Shown here in pieces: positions 1 through 7,300 of a DNA stretch of 8,054 nt. Position 1 is the first letter of the stretch; each line of letters opens with the position of its first letter. This DNA is from Hyphomicrobiales bacterium (GTDB lineage: Bacteria; Pseudomonadota; Alphaproteobacteria; Rhizobiales; Xanthobacteraceae), in contig JAPLPC010000300.1 of NCBI GenBank assembly GCA_026400425.1, positions 1 through 8,054 of the forward strand. Direction: 5' to 3'. The notes beneath the pieces were generated by a model. That model was not told the origin of the DNA and did not search any database. It was given only the letters and a program-made list of their open reading frames with translations. A program made the position numbers and the translations under genes.

Positions 1-388
1 CCAGTATGTGCCGCTGTCGCTGCTGCGGACGCGACTGGCCGAGAAATTCACGTTGACCGACCTGGCCGACGACACCGGCGGCCCGGCGCGTTACGTCCGC
101 GTCGCGGAGACTGGCGGCAAGATCGGCTTCATCACGCCGATGACGCATAATTTCTGCGAATCGTGCAATCGCGTCCGCATCACCTGCACCGGCACCATCC
201 ATACCTGCCTCGGCCACGAGGACGCCTCCGACCTGCGCAGGCCGCTTCGCGCCTCGGCGGACAACGATCTGCTGAATGCGACCATCGACCGGGCCATCGG
301 GCTAAAGCCTAAGGGCCATGACTTCATCATCGACCGCCGCCACAACCGCCCGAGCGTCTCTCGGCATATGAGCGTTACCGGCGGCTAA
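1..388 (+). CDS. moaA: GTP 3',8-cyclase MoaA, C-terminal part (5' end outside window)
   Basis: MoaA is the radical-SAM enzyme that converts GTP to 3',8-cyclo-GTP, the first step of molybdenum cofactor synthesis in the cytoplasm. Only the last 128 or so residues are present; the reading frame enters from the left edge (first whole codon at base 2), so the N-terminal radical-SAM CxxxCxxC motif is not visible. The C-terminal cluster motif is complete: the block GFITPMTHNFCESCNR is followed by a third cysteine with the spacing CX2CX13C, which in this family binds the second 4Fe-4S cluster that contacts GTP. The protein ends in MSVTGG, matching the conserved Gly-Gly tail needed for catalysis in MoaA. 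The stop is TAA at 386-388. The next gene is on the same strand about 200 bases away and unrelated in function, so I would not assume an operon. Identification is secure; the true start is unknown. Confidence 0.95.
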   Translation, partial: QYVPLSLLRTRLAEKFTLTDLADDTGGPARYVRVAETGGKIGFITPMTHNFCESCNRVRITCTGTIHTCLGHEDASDLRRPLRASADNDLLNATIDRAIGLKPKGHDFIIDRRHNRPSVSRHMSVTGG

Positions 389-570
389 TCCGCGCCGGCG
401 CCTGGCCCGCATGACGCGGTGCGATGCAACGCGCCCCCCGCGCTGTTTTCTGCGCTGAATATCAACCAACTTCCAATTGACGGCAGCACCGCTCGCTGAA
501 ATGGTGCCCGCGCTTAATCGCCGGGGCGCAAAGCCCCCATGCACGAATCGCATGGCTCGATCGGCGTCAC

Positions 571-577
571 GGGGAGG
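571..577 (+). promoter_or_regulatory. Ribosome binding site that favours a TTG start for the small TRAP subunit
   Basis: GGGGAGG at 571-577 is a strong Shine-Dalgarno match and lies 7 bases before an in-frame TTG at 585. The other in-frame starts (TTG 477, ATG 501, ATG 552) have no comparable site and would add an N-terminal stretch unlike the family. The rest of the spacer 389-570 shows a possible -35 like TTGACG at 477-482 with a poor -10 (AATGGT, 500-505) and a small inverted repeat GGGGC/GCCCC at 523-537. None of these is convincing alone. Confidence 0.55.
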
Positions 578-584
578 TTGGGGT

Positions 585-1181
585 TTGCAATCACTGCTTT
601 CGATAAGCCGCAGGATCGATGCGTTCAACACGGTCGTCGGCCGGTGGTTGTCCTGGCTGATCGTGGTTGCGGTGGTGATTTCGGCGGCCAATGCGATCAT
701 TCGCAAGGTCTTCGACATGTCTTCCAATTCGTTTCTGGAATTGCAGTGGGTGCTGTTCAGCATCGTTTTCATGCTGTGCTCGCCCTGGACGCTGCTGAGC
801 AACGAACACATCCGCATCGACATCATCAATCATTCGCTGCCGCTGAAGCTGCGCGGCTGGATCGACATGCTCGGTCACCTGCTGTTCCTGATGCCTTTCG
901 TGCTGATCCTGTGGTTCTGGTCGATCCCGTTCTTCCTCGTTTCCTATCATCAGAACGAGCAGTCCTTCAGCGCTGGCGGCTTGCCACAATGGCCGGCCAA
1001 GTCGCTCATCATGATCATGTGCGCGATGCTGTTCGTCCAGGGCATCTCCGAGATCATCAAGCGCGCCGCGATGATGCGCGGCGTGATTCCGGATTCCAAC
1101 GCCAATGCCATCAGCGCGCAGCGAGCCGCCGAGCTCGAAGCCGAACGTCTGGTGATGACCATCGCCGGCGACAAACCGTGA
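585..1181 (+). CDS. TRAP transporter small permease subunit (DctQ family)
   Basis: This is the small membrane subunit of a tripartite ATP-independent periplasmic (TRAP) transporter; it pairs with the large subunit in the inner membrane to form the transport complex. With the TTG start at 585 the protein has 198 residues, normal for the family, and begins MQSLLSISRRIDAFN. Four hydrophobic segments are visible at about residues 22-40, 52-70, 95-118 and 138-157. Family features include the stretch SNEHIRIDI after the second segment and GGLPQWPAKSLI before the fourth. The tail (about residues 170-198) is polar and probably cytoplasmic. The large subunit follows after 46 bases on the same strand, so the two are very likely co-transcribed. 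A longer start (ATG 552 or TTG 477) is possible and would add 11 or 36 residues, but the ribosome binding site argues for 585. The family call is firm; the start is less so. Confidence 0.88.
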   Translation: MQSLLSISRRIDAFNTVVGRWLSWLIVVAVVISAANAIIRKVFDMSSNSFLELQWVLFSIVFMLCSPWTLLSNEHIRIDIINHSLPLKLRGWIDMLGHLLFLMPFVLILWFWSIPFFLVSYHQNEQSFSAGGLPQWPAKSLIMIMCAMLFVQGISEIIKRAAMMRGVIPDSNANAISAQRAAELEAERLVMTIAGDKP

Positions 1182-1227
1182 CCCTTCTCCACCCCATGTC
1201 ATCCCGATTGCAGCGAGAGACGCCTGA

Positions 1228-3066
1228 ATGACCGCTATGTTCATCCACTACATGGCGCCCATCATGTTTGCGTCGCTGGTGATCTTCCTGCTGCTGGGTT
1301 ACCCGGTGGCGTTCTCGCTGGCTGCCAACGGACTGCTGTTCGCCTTCATCGGCGTCGAACTCGGGCTGTTTCGTCCGGACTTCATGCAGGCGCTGCCGGA
1401 ACGCGTCTATGGCGTGATGAACAACGAAACGCTGCTGGCGATTCCATTTTTCACGTTCATGGGACTGATCCTCGAGAGATCGGGGATGGCCGAGGATCTG
1501 CTCGAAACCATCGGTCAATTGTTCGGCAGCGTCCGCGGCGGCATCGCCTATGCCGTGGTTTTCGTCGGCGCATTGCTGGCGGCGACCACCGGCGTGGTGG
1601 CCGCATCGGTGATCTCGATGGGGCTGATCTCGCTGCCGATCATGCTGCGCTATGGTTATGATCGCCGCGTCGCCACCGGCGTGATCGCCGCGTCGGGCAC
1701 GCTGGCGCAGATCATCCCGCCGTCGCTGGTCCTGATCGTGATGGCCGACCAGCTCGGCCGCTCCGTCGGCGACATGTATGAAGGCGCCTTCATCCCCGGC
1801 ATCGTGTTGTCGTTGATGTATGCCGGTTACATTTTCCTGGTGACCATCTTCGCACCGAATGCCGCGCCCGGCCTGCCGCTGGAAGCGCAGACGCTGCGCG
1901 AGCCCGAAACAGCCAAACATCCGCTGCTGATTCCAGTCGCACCGCTTTCGGCTGCTGCCTCGTCCTACCTGTTTGTGGTGAAACTCGGCCTGTTCAACTG
2001 GACCCTGCCCGTGTTCGACATGATCGGACTGGGACCGCGCGTGCTGGAGGCATTCTGGTTCGTCATCCTGCTCGGTGTGCTGTTCAAGCCGTTCATCGGC
2101 ATCGTCCGCACCATGACCATGTCGCTTTACCTGACGCTGGTCTGCGCCACGACCATCGGTCTGGTGGCGATGAGCTACACCGAGGTCAAGGGCGGCGCCG
2201 ACTACGTCGTGCTGACGATGTCGATCACTGTCGGATTGTCATTCGTGCTGGCAGTGTTGAACCGCTTCCTCAAGCTCGGCCTGTATTCGAAGCTCGCGGA
2301 ACAGGTCGTGTTCGTGATGGTGCCGCCGCTCGGACTGATCTTCCTGGTGCTCGGCACCATCTTCATCGGCGTGGCGACGCCGACCGAAGGCGGCGCCATG
2401 GGCGCGGCCGGCGCCATGATCCTCGCGGTCATGAAGGGGCGGCTGACCTTCGGCCTGACCCGCCAGGCCGCGGAAGCCACGGCGAAATTGTCGGCCTTCG
2501 TGGTGATGATCCTGGTCGGCGCACGCGTGTTCTCGCTGACATTCTACGGCGTCGATGGCCATCGCTGGGTCGAGGAATTGCTGGTGTCGCTGCCGGGCGG
2601 CCAGATCGGCTTCCTGATCTTCGTGAACATGTTCGTGTTCGTGCTGGCGTTCTTCCTCGACTTCTTCGAGCTCGCTTTCATCGTCATCCCCCTGCTCGGA
2701 CCCGCAGCCGACAAGCTCGGCATCGATCTGATCTGGTTCGGCGTGATGATGGGCGTCAACATGCAGACCTCTTTCATGCATCCGCCATTCGGCTTCGCGC
2801 TGTTCTATCTGCGCTCGGTGGCGCCCAAGGAGTCCTATCTCGACCGCATCAGCGGCAAACGGATGGAGCCTGTGACCACCGGACAGATCTACTGGGGCGC
2901 CGTGCCGTTCGTGATCATCCAGATGATCATGGTCGGCCTCGTGATCGCGTTCCCGGCCATGGTCATGCACTACAAAGGCGCAGCCTCGAATATCGATGCC
3001 AGCAAGATCGACATCCAGATCCCGCAGATAGAAATGCCGGCGCTGGATTTCGGACCGCCGAAATAG
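1228..3066 (+). CDS. TRAP transporter large permease subunit (DctM family, enlarged 612-residue form)
   Basis: This is the ion-coupled transport subunit of the TRAP system, which moves an organic acid into the cytoplasm with sodium. Typical DctM proteins have about 430 residues; this one has 612. Diagnostic motifs are ETLLAIPFFTFMG (about 67-79), GTLAQIIPPS (157-166), GVATPTEGGAMGAAG (381-395) and MQTSFMHPPFGFALFYLR (512-529). The extra length lies mainly between residues 210 and 360: a polar linker and then several added hydrophobic segments between the two usual halves. Large subunits of the mannitol/chloroaromatic group (FcbT3-like) are longer in this way. A polar tail of about 30 residues (580-612) follows the last membrane segment. 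The start ATG at 1228 has a modest GAGAGA site at 1215-1220; ATG at 1237 is an alternative. Its partner DctQ is directly upstream, and the binding proteins are encoded convergently downstream. Confidence 0.93.
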   Translation: MTAMFIHYMAPIMFASLVIFLLLGYPVAFSLAANGLLFAFIGVELGLFRPDFMQALPERVYGVMNNETLLAIPFFTFMGLILERSGMAEDLLETIGQLFGSVRGGIAYAVVFVGALLAATTGVVAASVISMGLISLPIMLRYGYDRRVATGVIAASGTLAQIIPPSLVLIVMADQLGRSVGDMYEGAFIPGIVLSLMYAGYIFLVTIFAPNAAPGLPLEAQTLREPETAKHPLLIPVAPLSAAASSYLFVVKLGLFNWTLPVFDMIGLGPRVLEAFWFVILLGVLFKPFIGIVRTMTMSLYLTLVCATTIGLVAMSYTEVKGGADYVVLTMSITVGLSFVLAVLNRFLKLGLYSKLAEQVVFVMVPPLGLIFLVLGTIFIGVATPTEGGAMGAAGAMILAVMKGRLTFGLTRQAAEATAKLSAFVVMILVGARVFSLTFYGVDGHRWVEELLVSLPGGQIGFLIFVNMFVFVLAFFLDFFELAFIVIPLLGPAADKLGIDLIWFGVMMGVNMQTSFMHPPFGFALFYLRSVAPKESYLDRISGKRMEPVTTGQIYWGAVPFVIIQMIMVGLVIAFPAMVMHYKGAASNIDASKIDIQIPQIEMPALDFGPPK

Positions 3067-3115
3067 CGGGTCGGTTTTCTTCATCCCTTCTGACCTGCGG
3101 GGACCGAAGCTCAGA

Positions 3116-3262
3116 CTTGCCCGACAGCTGTCGCGACCATTGAACGACTCGCTCATCGCGGCAACGGGGCTGGTCCACGACATGACCGTCGTCACCCGCG
3201 ATATCCAGGATTTCAGGCCGACTGGCGTCAAGCTACTGGACCCCTGGACCGCTACTCCCTGA
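3116..3262 (+). pseudogene. C-terminal remnant of a VapC-like PIN-domain toxin
   Basis: One + strand frame between the TRAP large subunit and the hairpin reads PLNDSLIAATGLVHDMTVVT, then RDIQDFRPTGVKLLDPW, and stops at TGA 3260-3262. This closely resembles the C-terminal third of VapC ribonuclease toxins: the aspartate of NDSLIAA and the TRD/DF region supply acidic active-site residues in intact PIN domains. Intact VapC proteins have about 130-140 residues; only about 48 are recognisable here. No ATG, GTG or TTG with a ribosome binding site opens the frame before the homology begins, the N-terminal catalytic aspartate is absent, and no VapB antitoxin gene is next to it. I therefore read it as a dead fragment left by deletion or insertion. 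The left edge is approximate. Confidence 0.65.
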
Positions 3263-3299
3263 GGTTCGGCTTGCCCTCACTCGGCTCCGCATCGCAAAG

Positions 3300-3327
3300 A
3301 AGCCCGGCCTTTTTCACGGCCGGGCTT
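3300..3327 (-). terminator. Hairpin terminator between the convergent TRAP genes
   Basis: A perfect 10-base inverted repeat (AAGCCCGGCC at 3300-3309, GGCCGGGCTT at 3318-3327) encloses an 8-base loop. It lies 20 bases past the stop of the first binding-protein gene. Read on the - strand, the stem runs into CTTCTTTG, a short imperfect T-rich tail. On the + strand the tail is weaker (CCATCTTA), but the site could also stop transcripts from the permease genes, which have no better terminator after 3066. Confidence 0.75.
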
Positions 3328-3347
3328 CCATCTTATCGACGCTGCGA

Positions 3348-4436
3348 TCAGGATCGCGTGCGCGACCGGATCATGAAGCTGTCGAAGCTGTATTCCGCGA
3401 CTTGCCACCAGGTGTACTGGTCGCCGCGAAAAGCCACCATGCTGTCATAGATCTTCTTGAATGCGGGGTTGCTGGCCGAGGTCTCGGCATAGACCTCGTT
3501 CGCGGCCTTCAGTGACGCATCCATGATCGCCGGTGAGAATGCGCGCAACTGCGTGCCACCCGCCACCAGACGTTTCAGGGCCGGCGGATTATACGCATCG
3601 TAACGCGCCTGCATGGTTTCGTTCGCAAGCGACGACGCGGTGCGGATGATCGACTTGTAGCTCGCCGGCAACTGCTCCCATTTGGCGATGTTGACGAGAT
3701 TGTGCAGCGTCGGTCCGCCCTCCCAGAAGCCGGGATAGTAGTAGTACTTTGCGACCTTCTGGAAACCGAGCTTCTCGTCGTCATAGGGACCGACCCACTC
3801 GGCCGCATCGATGGTGCCTTTTTCCAGCGACGGATAGATGTCGCCCGCCGCAACCTGCTGCGGCACCACGCCGAGCTTGGTGAGGACGCGGCCGGCAAAG
3901 CCGCCGATCCGCATCTTGACGCCCGCCAGATCGGCCGGCTCCTTCAGTTCCTTGCGAAACCATCCGCCCATCTGGCAGCCGGTGTTGCCCGCGGCGAATC
4001 CGAGGACGTTGTAGCCCTTGAGAAACTCGTTGAAGACCTCCGAGCCACCACCGACCTGGAGCCACGATGTCTGCATGCGGCTGTTGAGGCCGAACGGCAC
4101 GGCGGTGCCGAACGCGAACGTCGGATCCTTGCCGACATAGTAGTAGCAGGCGGTATGGCACATCTCGACGGTGCCGTTCGATGTCGCGTCGAGCGCCTGC
4201 AAGCCGGGCACGATTTCGCCAGCGGCAAACACCTGGATCTGGAATTTGTTGTCGGTCGCTTCGGCGACGGCTTTCGAGAACACTTCGGCTGCGCCATAGA
4301 TGGTATCGAGCGATTTCGGAAAGCTCGATGTCAGTCGCCATTTGATCTCCGGCGACGACTGCGCGATCGCCGGTGCGGCGATGGCTGCACCTGCCGCGCC
4401 GAGACCGGCAGCTTTGATGAATTCACGTCTCTTCAT
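3348..4436 (-). CDS. TRAP transporter substrate-binding protein, DctP/TakP-like (copy 1)
   Basis: This periplasmic receptor of a TRAP transporter binds an organic acid and hands it to the DctQ/DctM complex. It has 362 residues and begins MKRREFIKAAGLGAAGAA, a twin-arginine (Tat) signal with likely cleavage after APAIA near residue 25, so it is probably exported folded. The core carries TakP-like blocks: SFPKSLDTIYG (38-48), FAAGEIVPGL (70-79), YYYVGKDPTF (98-107), QMGGWFRKE (155-163), KMRIGG (174-179) and AAEWVGPYDD (211-220). Q155, R176, E213 and W214 sit where, as I recall, TakP holds the ligand carboxylate and a sodium ion. The ATG is fixed by AGGGAGG (complement of 4444-4450), 7 bases upstream; an upstream extension to 4553 has no support. 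It is about 70% identical to copy 2 over the mature part (hand count). The ligand is unknown; a 2-oxo acid or similar carboxylate is a guess. Confidence 0.93.
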   Translation of the reverse strand: MKRREFIKAAGLGAAGAAIAAPAIAQSSPEIKWRLTSSFPKSLDTIYGAAEVFSKAVAEATDNKFQIQVFAAGEIVPGLQALDATSNGTVEMCHTACYYYVGKDPTFAFGTAVPFGLNSRMQTSWLQVGGGSEVFNEFLKGYNVLGFAAGNTGCQMGGWFRKELKEPADLAGVKMRIGGFAGRVLTKLGVVPQQVAAGDIYPSLEKGTIDAAEWVGPYDDEKLGFQKVAKYYYYPGFWEGGPTLHNLVNIAKWEQLPASYKSIIRTASSLANETMQARYDAYNPPALKRLVAGGTQLRAFSPAIMDASLKAANEVYAETSASNPAFKKIYDSMVAFRGDQYTWWQVAEYSFDSFMIRSRTRS

Positions 4437-4502
4437 TGCAATGCCTCCCTGAAAATATGATGTGTGTGGGTGCCTTTCTTGAGCGAAGGCTGCCCCCATC
4501 AT

Positions 4503-4525
4503 GGAACCCCGCTTGGCGGGAATCC
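4503..4525. promoter_or_regulatory. Interrupted dyad upstream of binding-protein copy 1, possible operator
   Basis: The 23-base site has the symmetric form GGA-N2-CCCGC-N3-GCGGG-N2-TCC, so 8 of the 10 half-site positions match their partners. It lies 67-89 bases before the copy 1 start codon, downstream of the copy 2 terminator, where a promoter for copy 1 must be. This fits a regulator operator but could equally be a chance GC-rich hairpin. I could not pick out a convincing -35/-10 pair in the same spacer. Confidence 0.3.
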
Positions 4526-4551
4526 ACCAAATCTTCGCAGAGTGCAGACGC

Positions 4552-4582
4552 AAAAAAGCCCGCCCCTCGATGAGGGGCGGGC
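4552..4582 (-). terminator. Strong Rho-independent terminator after binding-protein copy 2
   Basis: An 11-base perfect GC-rich inverted repeat (GCCCGCCCCTC at 4558-4568, GAGGGGCGGGC at 4572-4582) with a 3-base loop is followed on the - strand by six T residues (complement of AAAAAA at 4552-4557). It begins 23 bases after the copy 2 stop. This is a textbook intrinsic terminator and should separate transcription of the two binding-protein genes. Confidence 0.9.
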
Positions 4583-4605
4583 CGTGATTGCGCGATAGTC
4601 CGCAA

Positions 4606-5697
4606 TCAGCCGCGCGTGCGCGAGCGGATCATGAAGCTGTCGAAGGTATATTCAGCGACCTGCCACCACAGATATTCGTCGGATCGATAGGCCTGCATGG
4701 CATCGATCGACTTCTTGAAGTCGGGGTTCTTGGCGGAGATTTCGGTCCACAACTCGTTCGTCGCCTTCAGGCAAGCATCCAGCACTTCGTTGGTGAACGG
4801 ACGCAGCTGCGTGCCGCTCGCCACCAGCTGCTTCAACGCCTGGGGATTCTGCATGTCATAGCGGGCAGCCATCCAGCTATTGGCATTGGCGCAGGCATTG
4901 GTGAGGATCGCCTGATAGCTCTTCGGCAGCGCGTTGAACTTCTCCAGATTGGTGAAGGCATGCACCGTCGGGCCGCCTTCCCAGAAGCCAGGATAGTAGT
5001 AGTACTTGGCGACCTTCTGGAAGCCGAGCTTCTGGTCGTCATACGGACCGACCCACTCGGCCGCGTCGATGGTGCCTTTTTCGAGCGACGGGTAGATGTC
5101 GCCACCGGCGAGCTGCTGCGGCACGACGCCGACTTTCTGCAGCACCTGACCGGCGATGCCGCCGATGCGCATCTTCAGGCCGTTGAGATCGGCGACGGTC
5201 TTGATCTCCTTGCGGAACCAGCCGCCCATCTGGGTGCCGGTGTTGCCGCAGGGCATGCCGATGACGCCGAACTTCTTGTAGAACTCATTGGCCAGCTGCT
5301 CGCCGCCGCCCTGGTACCACCACGAATTCTGCTGGCGGCCATTGAGGCCGAACGGCACCGACGCGAAGATCGCGAAGGTCGGATCCTTGCCGACATAGTA
5401 GTAGGACACGGTGTGCGACATCTCGACGGTACCGTTCGAAGTGGCGTCGAGCACCTGCAGGCCGGGCACGAGTTCGCCGGCCGCAAACACCTGGATCTGG
5501 AATTTGCCGTCGGTCATTTCCGACACCTGCTTCGCCATCATCTCGGCGCCGCCATAGATGGTGTCGAGCGATTTCGGGAACGAAGACGCCAGGCGCCATT
5601 TCACTTCCGGCATCGACTGCGCAATCGCCGGTGAGGCAACCGCTGCAGCGCCCGCGGCACCAACGGCCGACGCTTTCAAAAACTCACGACGCTTCAT
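4606..5697 (-). CDS. TRAP transporter substrate-binding protein, DctP/TakP-like (copy 2)
   Basis: This second periplasmic TRAP receptor has 363 residues and begins MKRREFLKASAVGAAGAAAV, a Tat signal (RREFLK) with likely cleavage after SPAIA near residue 26. The family blocks are SFPKSLDTIYGG (39-50), FAAGELVPGLQ (71-81), YYYVGKDPTF (99-108), QMGGWFRKE (156-164), KMRIGG (175-180), AAEWVGPYDD (212-221) and YYYYPGFWEGG (232-242). Q156, R177, E214 and W215 fall almost exactly at the TakP numbering I recall for ligand and sodium contacts. Both copies end in SFMIRSRTR plus one residue; the C-terminal helix in TakP mediates a swapped dimer. The start ATG has AGGAGA (complement of 5704-5709), 6 bases upstream. 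Copies 1 and 2 differ most around residues 109-150 and 248-275, and match closely at the carboxylate site, which suggests a shared headgroup and different side-chain preference. It lies downstream of apbC on the same strand, with a 207-base gap. Confidence 0.93.
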   Translation of the reverse strand: MKRREFLKASAVGAAGAAAVASPAIAQSMPEVKWRLASSFPKSLDTIYGGAEMMAKQVSEMTDGKFQIQVFAAGELVPGLQVLDATSNGTVEMSHTVSYYYVGKDPTFAIFASVPFGLNGRQQNSWWYQGGGEQLANEFYKKFGVIGMPCGNTGTQMGGWFRKEIKTVADLNGLKMRIGGIAGQVLQKVGVVPQQLAGGDIYPSLEKGTIDAAEWVGPYDDQKLGFQKVAKYYYYPGFWEGGPTVHAFTNLEKFNALPKSYQAILTNACANANSWMAARYDMQNPQALKQLVASGTQLRPFTNEVLDACLKATNELWTEISAKNPDFKKSIDAMQAYRSDEYLWWQVAEYTFDSFMIRSRTRG

Positions 5698-5904
5698 TCA
5701 AGCTCTCCTTTTGCACGCTTTTCCCCAAATTCCTTCGAGCTTACGGACGCCGCAATCGCTGCGCGATCCCGCCGCCGCTGCTCTTGGTCGCGGCTGATGT
5801 AACACGGTTATCGAGCGCCGGAAAATGAGACGAGTGTCGTAGTTCGCCCGATTGGACGAAAGTACTATGCGGCATTCCGCGCCGGCTTCGCAGACGCAGC
5901 GCAA
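5698..5904. other. Spacer between apbC and binding-protein copy 2
   Basis: No gene is visible here. The spacer probably holds the promoter of binding-protein copy 2, since apbC and a transporter gene have no functional reason to share a transcript, but I see no convincing -35/-10 pair. A short dyad TAAC-ACG-GTTA is present at 5800-5810, about 105 bases before the copy 2 start. No strong hairpin with a T tail follows apbC, so some read-through from apbC cannot be excluded. Confidence 0.4.
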
Positions 5905-7062
<1,158 letters not shown>

Positions 7063-7300
7063 ATGCTGTCTCCCGGTCGGCGCAAGTCAGACCGCAGAGA
7101 TAGAGGCTTTAGGCCTCATGTCCATGCTCTTTCAGTCCGAATTCGGCATTCCGCGCATGCATCCGGGCGCAGGCGGGGCTTTGCCCCACCCTTCCCAGCG
7201 ACTATGCTGCGGCCGCTTCGCAGTCCCGTCGCCCACACGGGAACCTCACTCCCAACAGTCGATAGCCGGCGGCAAGCCGGCAGCACATAAGGGTTCGGAT
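7063..7300. other. Divergent intergenic region between apbC and the dehydrogenase gene
   Basis: No credible gene lies here; a 28-codon frame at 7204-7290 has no ribosome binding site. Promoters for both flanking genes should be in this stretch. Several small hairpins are visible: GAGGC/GCCTC at 7103-7117, GGGGC-TTT-GCCCC near 7174-7187, TCCCGT/ACGGGA near 7224-7242, and a pair of GCCGGC hexamers at about 7265-7281 just before the dehydrogenase ribosome binding site. None has a T tail, so they are not obvious terminators. I cannot assign them a role. Confidence 0.4.

Noticed and set aside
389..584. Possible promoter TTGACG-N17-AATGGT before dctQ
   Set aside because: The -35 is good but the -10 matches poorly, so it is noted in the ribosome binding site entry and not listed as a promoter.
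1196..1231. Eleven-codon frame between dctQ and dctM whose stop overlaps the dctM start as ATGA
   Set aside because: It has no ribosome binding site before its ATG and no recognisable sequence; a leader peptide for coupling is possible but unsupported.
2239..3231. Open frame of 330 codons on - opposite dctM with a highly charged His/Asp/Glu-rich product
   Set aside because: The composition is typical of the antisense of a hydrophobic membrane gene, and it runs through the real dctM and the VapC remnant.
4437..4553. N-terminal extension of binding-protein copy 1 to 4553
   Set aside because: It would put 39 residues before the Tat signal, overlaps the terminator of copy 2, and ignores the strong ribosome binding site just before ATG 4436.
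4588..5634. Long open frame of 348 codons on + opposite binding-protein copy 2 (and a similar one of 252 codons at 3702-4460 opposite copy 1)
   Set aside because: These are shadows of the GC-rich receptor genes on the other strand. They have no ribosome binding site, and they resemble each other only because the true genes are duplicates.
7063..7300. Cluster of small GC-rich hairpins considered as a repeat element or an RNA gene
   Set aside because: The arms are only 5-6 bases, the hairpins differ from each other, and there is no promoter or T tail that would mark a small RNA.
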